64,000 bases of DNA from Intestinibacter bartlettii. Its GTDB lineage: Bacteria > Bacillota > Clostridia > Peptostreptococcales > Peptostreptococcaceae. The stretch lies in the NCBI RefSeq assembly GCF_000154445.1, contig NZ_DS499566.1, one strand, 5' to 3'. The notes under the pieces were generated by a model. That model was not told where the DNA came from. It worked only from the letters and a program-made list of their open reading frames with translations, and searched no databases. This document shows, piece by piece, positions 17,676-26,573 of the stretch (positions are counted from its first letter, which is position 1; every line of letters begins with the position of its first letter). Position numbers and translations under genes: made by a program.

Positions 17676-18713
17676 ATGTTCAAAAAAATTATTTCTATCG
17701 TAAGTGCGGCAGCTCTAGGAGTTTGCTGCTTAACAGGATGCAGTAACGAAGCTGCTCCAGAAAAAGAAGCAAAAGAGTTGAAAAAAATAACTGTTGCTGA
17801 AGTTACACATTCAGTTTTCTATGCACCTCAATATGTAGCTATGAGCCAAGGATTCTTTGAAGAAGAAGGCTTAGAAATCGACTTAGTAAATGCTCAAGGT
17901 GCAGATAAAACTATGGCTGCTTTAATATCAGGAGATGCTGATATTGGACTTATGGGACCAGAAGCATCAATTTACATTTACAACCAAGGTGAAGAAGATT
18001 ATGCAGTTAACTTTGCACAATTAACTCAATGTGATGGTAGTTTCTTAGTTTCTAGAGAAAAGATAGATAACTTCTCTTATGAAGATTTAAAAGGTAAAGA
18101 AGTTCTTGGAGGTAGAGCAGGAGGCGTACCTTTAATGACTTTAGAATATGTTTTAAAACAAAATGGTGTTGAAATAGGAGAAGATAAGGACAAAGGTCAA
18201 TGTAATGTAAGAACAGATGTACAATTTGCTGCTATGGCTGGTGCATTTGCAGCTGGTGAAGCAGATTTTACAACAGCTTTTGAACCAACAGCTACTCAAC
18301 TTGAAAAAGAAGGAACTGGATATATAGTTACATCAATTGGTAAAGATTCTGGTAAAATACCATATACTGCTTATTCTGCAACAAAATCTTATATGAAAGA
18401 CAATAAAGAAGTATTAGAAAAATTCACAAGAGCATTATATAAAGCTCAAATGTGGTGTAAAGATGCTACTGATAAAGAAATAGCAGAAGCTATCCAACCT
18501 TATTTTGAAGATAATAGTATAGATGAATTAGTAACAGTTGCTAAGCAATATAGAAAAATAGGTGCTTGGTGTGAAAATCCTTACTTTAAAGAAGAAAGCT
18601 TAAATAATTTAATGAAAGTTATGGAAACTGCTGGAGAACTTGAAAAAGAAGCTCCATACGATAAAATAGTTGATACTAGTATAGCTCAAGATGTAATAGA
18701 TGAAAATAAATAA
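17676..18713 (+). CDS. ABC transporter substrate-binding lipoprotein, NMT1/SsuA/TauA-like
   Basis: A 345-residue binding lipoprotein. The signal peptide MFKKIISIVSAAALGVCC ends in the lipobox LTGC, so it is lipid-anchored outside the membrane. The mature part starts with KITVAEVTHSVFYAPQYVAMSQGFFEEEGL-type residues, the NMT1/THI5-like pattern for sulfonate, nitrate, pyrimidine-precursor or related ligands; the ligand is not decided. The permease and ATPase normally encoded beside it are absent here. The ATG at 17676 is chosen because GGAGG sits 7 bases before it and gives a proper signal peptide; an upstream in-frame ATG at 17649 lacks both. Confidence 0.87.
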   Translation: MFKKIISIVSAAALGVCCLTGCSNEAAPEKEAKELKKITVAEVTHSVFYAPQYVAMSQGFFEEEGLEIDLVNAQGADKTMAALISGDADIGLMGPEASIYIYNQGEEDYAVNFAQLTQCDGSFLVSREKIDNFSYEDLKGKEVLGGRAGGVPLMTLEYVLKQNGVEIGEDKDKGQCNVRTDVQFAAMAGAFAAGEADFTTAFEPTATQLEKEGTGYIVTSIGKDSGKIPYTAYSATKSYMKDNKEVLEKFTRALYKAQMWCKDATDKEIAEAIQPYFEDNSIDELVTVAKQYRKIGAWCENPYFKEESLNNLMKVMETAGELEKEAPYDKIVDTSIAQDVIDENK

Positions 18714-18770
18714 TTAATTAAAAATAGTTTGGTTATATAACTTAGAAATTTGACAAATATATTGATTCAA

Positions 18771-18804
18771 AATAAAGATGGATTATTTCCATCTTTATTT
18801 TTTT
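18771..18804 (+). terminator. Rho-independent terminator
   Basis: AATAAAGATGGA and TCCATCTTTATT (12 bp, 5-base loop), then TTTTTT, 58 bases after the lipoprotein gene. Confidence 0.85.
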
Positions 18805-19277
18805 GAAATAATATTTTCAAAATGATACTATAGATATAAAAAATGGACATGTGTATTTGAAGGTGGGAAAATGATTTCTTGAAAGGAGAAGCAAAATTAA
18901 TAAAAAAAAATAAAAAAATTTTTTAATATAAATAATGAATTTATATATATATTACTTGCATCACATGAAAGTTAATTTTAAAAAAATTCTTAAATCAGAA
19001 ATTTTTAAAGTAAAATACATATTTTTGTGAGCTAAAAATGAAATAAAAAAAATACAAAAATCATAAATAAGATAGAAAGAAAAAAATGCAAGCAAAATTT
19101 CATGGAATGTTAAAAATATCCAAAAATGACCAAGAAATTGCACTTTACAGATTAAAAAAAGATACTATAATAATAGGTAAAGAAAAGCAAACAAGAAAAT
19201 TAATAGGAATGAGTGAAAATTTTATGAGGAAGGAGAAGTCAAAATCTATAAAGATAAAGGGGATATGATTTTGACAT
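18805..19277. other. 473-base region of uncertain content before yitT
   Basis: Extremely A-rich. Two good ribosome sites (AAAGGAG at about 18881; AGGAAGGAG at about 19228) are not followed by long frames. A 60-codon plus-strand frame at 19086-19268 contains YRLKKDTIIIGKEKQT, which faintly recalls the start of an FHA domain. It could be a decayed or sequencing-damaged small gene. I do not call it a gene. Confidence 0.35.
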
Positions 19278-20154
19278 ATGGATATTATGAGTAAGGTCAA
19301 TAATGTAGTAGAAGAGAATATTTTTGTTAGATATATTGTTATTTTATCTGGAATGATTATATCAAGCATAGGAATAAATGGATTTATAAGACCGGCACAT
19401 CTTTTAAGTGGAGGTGTTACAGGGCTAGCGACAATGCTTAACTATATTACAAATATAAATGTGGGCTTGCTTACATTCTTAATAAATATACCTATATTTA
19501 TACTTGGATTTATGTACTTAGAAAGAGATTTTTGTATCACTAGTTTGATTAATATGGTATTATTTTCAGTTATATTAGGTATAACACAAGATATAGGAAG
19601 TTATATACAAGTTGATGATATATTACTTCAAAGTGCATTTGGTGGTGTTTTATGTGGTATAGGTGTAGGGCTTACATTTAGAGCAAAATCATCACAAGGT
19701 GGTACAGATATTATAGGTGCAATTTTAAAAATAAAAAGAAATGTAGAAGTTAAAAATACAGCATTAGCTACAAATATAGCAATAGTTTTATGTGGTAGCT
19801 TTTTATTCGGTATAAACTTAGCATTATATACATTGATAAGTATGTTCTTAAATGCTCAAACAATGGCAGTAGTAAAAGATGCATTCTTTTGAAGAAAAAG
19901 CTGTTATGGTATTTACTGAAAAATCTCAAGAAGTTGCAGATGACATAATGAAAGATTTAGTAAGAGGTGTTACATTCCTTAATGCAGAAGGTGGATATAC
20001 ACGTGAAAAGAAAAAAATAGTATACTGTGTAGCTTTATCAAAAGAAATACCTAAAATAAAAGAAATAGCACTTAAATATGATAAAAGAGCATTTATATCA
20101 GTAAATGATGTAAATGAAGTAAAGGGTAAAGGATTTAAAGAAAGATATTTATAA
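19278..20154 (+). CDS. YitT family membrane protein (DUF161 + DUF2179), frameshifted
   Basis: The first frame (to 19892) encodes five to six membrane helices with the family landmarks GFIRPAHLLSGGVTGLATML and FRAKSSQGGTDIIGAIL. The second frame (to 20154) encodes the cytoplasmic DUF2179 domain with RGVTFLNAEGGYTREKKKIV. Removing one T from the T4 run at 19887-19890 joins them into 291 residues, the usual YitT length and order. YitT proteins are conserved in Firmicutes but their function is unsettled. The single-base break fits the homopolymer errors seen elsewhere in this window. No ribosome site at ideal distance precedes the ATG. Confidence 0.82.
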
Positions 20155-20191
20155 GAAAGATTTTTAAAAAATTTTAATACTATAATAAATA

Positions 20192-20224
20192 AAAAAGTTC
20201 TCTATATTTAGGAGGACTTTTTTT
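20192..20224 (+). terminator. Rho-independent terminator
   Basis: AAAAAGTTCTC pairs with GAGGACTTTTT (one G-U pair), followed by T residues, 40 bases after yitT. Confidence 0.7.
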
Positions 20225-20433
20225 CATTGTATAGAAAAATTATCGTAATTAATTTATATTATATTAAAAGTATATATATTGAAGATTTTCAATATATTAC
20301 AGTTTCAGTATATTATATTTATATATTATAAATTATAGTTTTCTAAATTATTGTTATAAAAGAATTAAAATTATATAATTATATTGTAGATATAATCAAT
20401 ATTTTTTTAGTCTAAAGAAAGGAAGCATTTTAT

Positions 20434-21240
20434 ATGAGTGATACAAAAAGCAATGTTGCTATGTATAATAATTTTTTAAAGTCTATAAATGATGTAAAGA
20501 GAAAAGTAAGAACTGCACAAAATATAAAAAGAAAAGCACTTAAAAAAGATATAAAAGCAAGTGAAGAAGATGTTAAGGTGATAGAAGATAATGCTCTTAC
20601 AAATGAAGAAATAGATTTTAAATGTAATGAAGTAAAAATTTACTGTTTTAGTAATGGAGATAAATATATAGGAAAAATAAAAGATGCTAAGATGGACGGA
20701 ATTGGGATATATTCGTTTTTTACAGAAGATGAAAGAGAATTAGAATACGCTGGTGAATTTAAGGCAAACCTAAAAGAAGGATATGGGCAATATATATTTC
20801 CAAATGGAAATACATATATAGGATCATTTAAAAATGATGTTAGAGAAGGTATCGGACAAATACTTTATGCAAATGGAGATGAATATATCGGAAACTTTAA
20901 AAATGGAAAGAAAAATGGAAAAGGTATCTTTAAATGGAACGATGGATGTATGTATTATGGAGAATATAAAGATAACAAGATGGATGGATTTGGTTCATGC
21001 TACAATTCATCGGGGGTTTTAATTTATGAAGGACAGTGGAAGTCAAATCAAATCCACGGAACGGGGACTTACATATGGAGTGATAGTAAAAAATATGTAG
21101 GGGAATTTAGAAATGGTAAAAAACACGGATATGGTAGTTTTTATTTAGATGGGGAATTGGTGTATGAAGGAACTTGGAAATTTGATAAACCTTCAATCTT
21201 TGGAAGAAGCTTAGAAGAAATTTTCACAGTAAAATTTTAA
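20434..21240 (+). CDS. MORN-repeat protein
   Basis: A 268-residue protein with a charged coiled N-terminus (about 1-65) and then seven to eight MORN repeats of about 23 residues. Examples are YIGSFKNDVREGIGQILYANG, YIGNFKNGKKNGKGIFKWNDG and YVGEFRNGKKHGYGSF (about 128-260). MORN repeats form a beta-sheet scaffold and can bind lipids or proteins. There is no signal peptide or membrane segment, so it is probably cytoplasmic or peripheral. AAAGGAAG precedes the ATG. The next gene, a deacetylase, lies 85 bases on; a functional link is not shown. Confidence 0.88.
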   Translation: MSDTKSNVAMYNNFLKSINDVKRKVRTAQNIKRKALKKDIKASEEDVKVIEDNALTNEEIDFKCNEVKIYCFSNGDKYIGKIKDAKMDGIGIYSFFTEDERELEYAGEFKANLKEGYGQYIFPNGNTYIGSFKNDVREGIGQILYANGDEYIGNFKNGKKNGKGIFKWNDGCMYYGEYKDNKMDGFGSCYNSSGVLIYEGQWKSNQIHGTGTYIWSDSKKYVGEFRNGKKHGYGSFYLDGELVYEGTWKFDKPSIFGRSLEEIFTVKF

Positions 21241-21325
21241 TTTAAAATTGGAATAAATGTGAATTATAAAACTATATTTAGGGCATGATAGTTATTAGCA
21301 ATATGAATAACGAAAGGACAATATC

Positions 21326-22036
21326 ATGAACTATAAAAAATACTTTAAAAAAGTAAGTGTGATAGTATTATTATTTTTTTTGACAAGTACTTCTTTAATA
21401 ATGTCCTACAATAAAGGTGATGAGAACAAAATAATAAAAGAGAATTCAAATGAAAATATGGAAATAGCTATCACATTTGACGATGGGCCACATCCAAAAG
21501 AAACAGCAAAGATTTTAGATGTATTAAAAAAATACGATGCAAAGGCAACTTTCTTTGTAGTTGGAAAGCATGTAAAATGGTATCCGGACTCTGTAATTAG
21601 AGCTAGTAAAGAAGGTCATGAAATAGGTAACCATACGTATACTCATCCTGATATAAGCACATTATCTGAAGAACAATTAAAAACTGAAATAAAAGACTGT
21701 GAAAATATAATAATGGAAAAGACAGGTCAAAAACCTAAAGTATTTAGACCGCCATTTGGAAATTACAATAAAAGATGTTTAGAAGAGTTATCAAAAGATT
21801 TAGGTTACACAGTGGTATTATGGAGTGGAGTTGATGTAAGGGATTGGCAAAATCCATCTTCAAATCAAATTTCAAACAAAATAATAAATAATGTAAAACC
21901 GGGAGATATAATACTGTTACATGATTATGGAACAGAAAATACTATAAAGGCACTAGATACAATAATACCGAGCCTGCAACAAAAAGGATACAAATTTGTT
22001 ACAGTGTCAGAGCTCTTAGATAAAAAAAATAGATAA
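21326..22036 (+). CDS. Polysaccharide (peptidoglycan/chitin) deacetylase, NodB family
   Basis: A 236-residue protein with an N-terminal membrane anchor or signal (VIVLLFFLTSTSLIMS) and a NodB domain. Catalytic motifs are complete: TFDDGPHP (about 50-57, catalytic base and metal Asp), HTYTHPD (metal His pair), RPPFGNYN, and LHDYG near the end. It removes acetyl groups from N-acetylated sugars, most likely peptidoglycan, outside the cell, using a metal ion. It resembles PdaA/PgdA-type enzymes; whether it acts in sporulation or vegetative wall modification is not shown. AAAGGAC precedes the ATG. Confidence 0.88.
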   Translation: MNYKKYFKKVSVIVLLFFLTSTSLIMSYNKGDENKIIKENSNENMEIAITFDDGPHPKETAKILDVLKKYDAKATFFVVGKHVKWYPDSVIRASKEGHEIGNHTYTHPDISTLSEEQLKTEIKDCENIIMEKTGQKPKVFRPPFGNYNKRCLEELSKDLGYTVVLWSGVDVRDWQNPSSNQISNKIINNVKPGDIILLHDYGTENTIKALDTIIPSLQQKGYKFVTVSELLDKKNR

Positions 22037-22112
22037 ATTGCGAAAAATAGTAATTACTTTGTGAAAAAATTAATATTATATATTAAGAATATTTTTAGAA
22101 GGATTTGATTAA

Positions 22113-22435
22113 ATGTATAATAAAATCTATGAAAAGAAAGAATATATAATTTTTCAAGTAAGAGGAGGTTATATAGCTTACAACACTAAAAAGTGTTTTC
22201 AAGATGGGCATACACATTTAAGACATTTCGATGCAGCTAAGACAGCTATAGACTTAGTTATTAAAAAAAAGTCCCTAAAAGTACAGATGAGTACTATCTA
22301 GTGAGTTTGATAAGATTGAGTGAAGATAGTAACTATATCGACAAAATATATGAATTAATAAATACTAGAAAAAACAAAGGTAAAAAAGATAAATATTACA
22401 ATGTAACATGTAAATTAATAAAGAGGGGCTTATAG
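22113..22435 (+). CDS. Small hypothetical protein, frameshifted
   Basis: The ATG opens a frame ending at 22301 after 62 codons. Adding one A to the A8 run at 22263-22270 moves it into a frame that stays open to the TAG at 22433-22435, giving 107 residues. The continuation (VPKSTDEYYLVSLIRLSEDS and onward) has ordinary coding character. I do not recognise the family. There is no signal peptide or membrane segment. It follows the deacetylase by 76 bases and its stop overlaps a terminator-like hairpin. Confidence 0.5.
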
Positions 22436-22445
22436 TCCCTTTTCT
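22424..22445 (+). terminator. Possible terminator overlapping a stop codon
   Basis: AGGGGC and GTCCCT (one G-U pair, loop TTATA), then TTTTCT. The TAG of the small gene lies within the hairpin. Confidence 0.5.
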
Positions 22446-22712
22446 AGTGTAAGATAAATTACGAAACGAAGTTTTTTTATAATAAGAAAAAAATTTTTAC
22501 AAAATATACTACAATATACTATATGAATATTTTTTTCTATATGATAAATAAAAAATATTAAAAAAAAAGAAATTTATTTTAAATTATATTAAAAATAATA
22601 TTTAAATATATTTTTTTAAGGATTATTATAAAAAAAAATAAAAAAAACTAATAAAAAATAGATTGAGTTAGAAGGAAATTAACAAAAAAAGTCGAATTAT
22701 GTACAATAGTAT

Positions 22713-22740
22713 TTGACAAATATGTATTATAAGGTAAAAT
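22713..22740 (+). promoter_or_regulatory. Promoter of the dnaG-rpoD operon
   Basis: TTGACA at 22713-22718, a 16-base spacer, and TAAAAT at 22735-22740, 41 bases before the dnaG start. The rest of 22446-22700 is very AT-rich and I see nothing else in it. Confidence 0.6.
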
Positions 22741-22780
22741 AGAAATGTTAACAAAAAATAACACCGGTAGGTGATAAGTT

Positions 22781-24599
22781 TTGAATGATTTAAAAAGACA
22801 TTATAGAAGAAATAAAAAGTAGATGTGATATTGTAGATATAATATCAGATTATATGCATCTTGAAAAATCAGGTTCTAATTATACAGGATTATGTCCATT
22901 TCATTCTGAAAAGACAGGTTCATTTATGGTGAGCAAGTCTAAACAAATATATAAGTGCTTTGGATGCAATGCAGGTGGAGATGTAATTAGCTTTGTAATG
23001 AGATGGGAAAATGTAGACTTTATGGAAGCTGTAAAAATCTTAGCTAGAAAATGTGGTATAACTTTAGACAGGAATATAAGTGAAGAAGAAAAGAAAAAGA
23101 TTCAAGAAATAAATAAATTCAGAGAAATACACACAGAGGCAGCTAGATTTTACTTTGCTAATTTATTAAGAACAAAAAATCCAGGATATGAATACCTAAG
23201 AAAAAGAGGATTGAGCGATAAAATCATTAAAAAATTTGGTCTAGGATATTCACCTAATTCATGGAATAGCTTAATGAATTATTTACTATCAAAAGGCTAT
23301 GACAAAACTGATTTAGTAAAATGTGGTTTAATTACACACAAAACCGAAAGCAATAAGTATTTTGATAGATTTAGAAATAGAGTTATGTTTCCTATATTTA
23401 ATTACAATGGAAAAGTTATTGGATTTGGGGGAAGAGTTTTAGATGATTCACTTCCAAAATATTTAAATTCACCAGAGACATTAGTATTCAATAAGAGAAT
23501 GAATTTATATGGATTAAATATATCTAAAAAGGGTATAAAAGATGATACATTAATTCTAGTTGAAGGATATATGGATTTAATATCATTATATCAAAATAAT
23601 ATAGAAAATGTTGTAGCAACTTTAGGAACTGCCCTTACTATAGAACAAGCGAAATTGATTAGAAGATTTGCAAAAAATGTTATTATATCTTATGACTCAG
23701 ATCAAGCTGGCCAAAATGCTACTTTAAGAGCAATTGATATTTTACTTAAAGCAGATATAAAAGTAAAAATACTAAATTTGAAGGATTGTAAAGATCCAGA
23801 TGATTTTATAAAAAAATATGGTTTTGACGGATATAAAAAAGCAATTGAGGAGTCAGATTATTATATAAAGTTTAAGATAGATTTATTAAAAAATAAATAT
23901 AATTTAAAAAATGATACTCAAAAGATGAACTTTGTAGAAGAATCTACTTTAATGCTAAAAAAATTAAAAAGTCCGATTGAAAAAGATTTATATGCTAAAT
24001 ATTTAAGTGATTTAACAAATATAAGTGTAGATTCAATAAGAGCTAGTATAGGTATTAAAGTAAGCAGAAATTATAATAATAAAAATAATGCAAAACACAC
24101 AAATGTTCATAGAAAAATAGAGCAAATGTCAAAGATACAAGATGGGTATTTAAAAGTAGAAACTAACTTTATAAAATTATTGATGGAAAATAAGGAACTT
24201 AGAAATTCTGTAATTTCAGATATAAAAAGCGATGAATTTTCGATTGATGAAACAAAGGAAATTTTTAATTACATAATTAAAAATAAAGAATTGGACAAAA
24301 TAACTATTGACAAAATTAAAAGTTTAAACATATCTGAAGAATATATAAAAAATATCAATAATATAGAAATAGAAGAAATTAATACTTATACTATTGATAG
24401 TACTAAAGAAATAATTAAAAAAATTAGAAAAAATACAATAGAAAATGAAATAAAGTCAATGTCAATTCAAATAGAAAGATTGTCAAAAGAACTTGATTTA
24501 CTTAAAAAGAGCAATAGCAATACGAAAGAGGTAGATGATAAAATTATGAAGTTGAGTTTAGAAATTTTAAAAAGAGAAAAAATAAAAAAAGATTTATAA
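22781..24599 (+). CDS. dnaG: DNA primase DnaG, single-base frameshift near the start
   Basis: DnaG makes RNA primers at the replication fork. The zinc domain motif CPFH...CFGC (CHC2 type) lies near the start. The TOPRIM motifs include LVEGYMDLISLY and SYDSDQAGQNA, and the C-terminal helicase-binding region is helix-rich. The conserved opening IIEEIKSRCDIVDIISDYM is encoded upstream of the first in-frame ATG (22854) but is cut off by a stop at 22791-22793. Removing one A from the A5 run at 22792-22796 connects it to a TTG at 22781, which has AGGTGAT 5 bases ahead. That restores 605 residues, the usual length. Because dnaG is essential, a sequencing error is the best explanation. rpoD follows 29 bases later, the classical macromolecular-synthesis order. 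Confidence 0.92.
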
Positions 24600-24628
24600 A
24601 CGACTTATAGAAAGGAGGAGAATTATTT

Positions 24629-25786
24629 ATGGCAAGTAAGAAAGATAATAAAAGGTTAACGGCAAAAACACTTATAGATAAAGGTAAAAAACAAGGATCT
24701 TTAACACTATCAGAGATTATGGAAGCATTTTCTGAGACAGAACTTGATAAAGATCAAGTAGAAAACCTTTACGAAACACTTGGAAATTTGGGAATAGAAA
24801 TAATAGAAGATAAAACACAAAAAGCAGATGTTGATTTTTCTGATAACGATAATGATTTAATCGTAGATAAAGATTTTGATGGAGTATCTGATGATGAACT
24901 TAAAAAAGAAGACGATATAGAAATGGATAAAATAGACTTGTCTCTTCCTAAAGGTATAAGCATCGATGACCCAGTTAGAATGTACCTTAAAGAAATAGGA
25001 AAAATTCCTCTACTTAAACCACATGAAGAAATAGAATACGCAAAGAGAATGCTTGAGGGAGACGAAATAGCTAAACAAAGATTAGTAGAAGCAAACTTAA
25101 GACTTGTTGTAAGTATAGCAAAAAGATACGTTGGTAGAGGAATGTTATTCTTAGACTTAATCCAAGAGGGTAACCTTGGACTTATAAAAGCTGTTGAAAA
25201 ATTCGACTATGAAAGAGGATTCAAATTCAGTACTTATGCTACTTGGTGGATAAGACAAGCTATAACTCGTGCTATAGCAGACCAAGCTAGAACTATAAGA
25301 ATACCTGTTCATATGGTAGAAACAATAAACAAACTTATAAGAGTATCAAGACAATTACTTCAAGAATTAGGACGTGACCCAAAACCAGAAGAAATAGCAA
25401 AAGAAATGGATATGTCTGAAGAAAAAGTAAGAGAAATAATGAAAATAGCTCAAGATCCTGTTTCTTTAGAAACTCCTATCGGGGAAGAAGAAGATAGTCA
25501 CTTAGGAGACTTTATACCTGATGAAGACGCATTAGCTCCAGCAGAAGCTGCTGCATATTCATTACTTAAAGACCAAATAGAAGAAGTATTAGGTTCATTA
25601 AATGAAAGAGAGCAAAAAGTACTAAAACTAAGATTTGGTTTAGAAGATGGTAGAGCAAGAACTCTAGAAGAAGTTGGTAAAGAATTCGACGTAACTAGAG
25701 AAAGAATTAGACAGATAGAAGCTAAGGCTCTTAGAAAACTTAGACATCCAAGTCGTTCTAAGAAGTTAAGAGATTATTTAGATTAA
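24629..25786 (+). CDS. rpoD: RNA polymerase primary sigma factor RpoD (sigma-A)
   Basis: A 385-residue housekeeping sigma factor. Region 1.1 is short and acidic. Region 1.2 begins DPVRMYLKEIGKIPLL. Region 2 carries ANLRLVVSIAKRYVGRGM and FKFSTYATWWIRQAITRA, the core-binding and -10-binding segments. Region 4 ends with TLEEVGKEFDVTRERIRQIE and ALRKLRHPSRS, the -35-binding helix. All are fully conserved, so promoters here should follow TTGACA/TATAAT, as several candidates in this window do. It is co-transcribed with dnaG and ended by a strong terminator. Confidence 0.97.
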   Translation: MASKKDNKRLTAKTLIDKGKKQGSLTLSEIMEAFSETELDKDQVENLYETLGNLGIEIIEDKTQKADVDFSDNDNDLIVDKDFDGVSDDELKKEDDIEMDKIDLSLPKGISIDDPVRMYLKEIGKIPLLKPHEEIEYAKRMLEGDEIAKQRLVEANLRLVVSIAKRYVGRGMLFLDLIQEGNLGLIKAVEKFDYERGFKFSTYATWWIRQAITRAIADQARTIRIPVHMVETINKLIRVSRQLLQELGRDPKPEEIAKEMDMSEEKVREIMKIAQDPVSLETPIGEEEDSHLGDFIPDEDALAPAEAAAYSLLKDQIEEVLGSLNEREQKVLKLRFGLEDGRARTLEEVGKEFDVTRERIRQIEAKALRKLRHPSRSKKLRDYLD

Positions 25787-25792
25787 GATAAG

Positions 25793-25817
25793 AATTCGCC
25801 TGAAAAGGCGAATTTTT
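25793..25817 (+). terminator. Terminator after rpoD
   Basis: AATTCGCC, loop TGAAAA, GGCGAATT, then TTT, 6 bases after the rpoD stop. Confidence 0.85.
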
Positions 25818-25869
25818 AAGTTAATAATTATATAAAAGTTCACAAATTGAAAAAGAAAGGATGAAATAC

Positions 25870-26562
25870 GTGAAACTTACAGACAGACTATTAAAAATTG
25901 CATCATTAGTAGATAATGGAAAAAGAATAGCCGATATAGGAACTGACCACGGGTATATACCTGTATACCTTTTAAATCAAAATAAAATACAATACGCTAT
26001 TTTAGGGGATGTTAACAAAGGTCCACTAGAAAATGCAAGAAAAGAAGTAACAAGAAATAAATTACAAGATAAAGTTGATTTAAGACTAGGTTCAGGAATA
26101 GAAGTTTTAAAAGAAAATGAAGTAGATGAGATAATAATAGCAGGTATGGGTGGAATGCTTATAAATAACTTATTAAAAGCAAATGAAAAAGTAGCTCATA
26201 CTACAGAAAAATTAATATTACAACCAATGCAAGCTCCAGAAGAGCTTAGAATGTTCTTATATCAAAATGGATATAAAATACTAGATGAACATTTAGTAAG
26301 AGAAGAGCACAGATTATATGAGATAATAGTTTGTAAATATGAGGGATTAGAACCTCAAGAAATAGATCCTATTTACTATGAAATAGGTCTAAAATTAATA
26401 CAAAATAACGACCCATTACTTAATGATTTTATAGAAAATAAAATTAGAATAAATCAAAACGTATTAAAAAAATTAGAAGGAAAAGAAGGGCAAGGAATAG
26501 AAGATAAAAGAGCCGCTTTAAACAAAAAGATAGATGCTTTAAATGATTTATTAAATAAATAG
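25870..26562 (+). CDS. trmK: tRNA (adenine-N1-A22) methyltransferase TrmK
   Basis: A 230-residue SAM-dependent Rossmann methyltransferase. Motif I is ADIGTDHGYIPVYL, typical of the TrmK/YqfN family, and IIIAGMGGMLI is the conserved central motif. The C-terminal part is a coiled-coil-like helical extension (IENKIRINQNVLKKLEGKEG). It methylates N1 of adenine 22 in certain tRNAs. I chose GTG at 25870 because the ATG at 25861 directly follows the ribosome site, while the GTG has about 8 bases of spacing and gives the standard MKLTDRLLKIASLV opening. The next gene, nif3-like, lies 11 bases on, as in most Firmicutes. Confidence 0.92.
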   Translation: MKLTDRLLKIASLVDNGKRIADIGTDHGYIPVYLLNQNKIQYAILGDVNKGPLENARKEVTRNKLQDKVDLRLGSGIEVLKENEVDEIIIAGMGGMLINNLLKANEKVAHTTEKLILQPMQAPEELRMFLYQNGYKILDEHLVREEHRLYEIIVCKYEGLEPQEIDPIYYEIGLKLIQNNDPLLNDFIENKIRINQNVLKKLEGKEGQGIEDKRAALNKKIDALNDLLNK

Positions 26563-26573
26563 GGAGGTAATAT

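Noticed and set aside
19086..19268. 60-codon plus-strand frame with a possible FHA-like segment
   Set aside because: No good ribosome site, lysine-rich from A-rich DNA, too short for an FHA domain. Mentioned only in the region entry.
22113..22301. Treating the 62-codon frame as a complete small gene
   Set aside because: The coding pattern continues in the shifted frame to 22435 directly after an A8 run, so the short version is most likely truncated by a base error.
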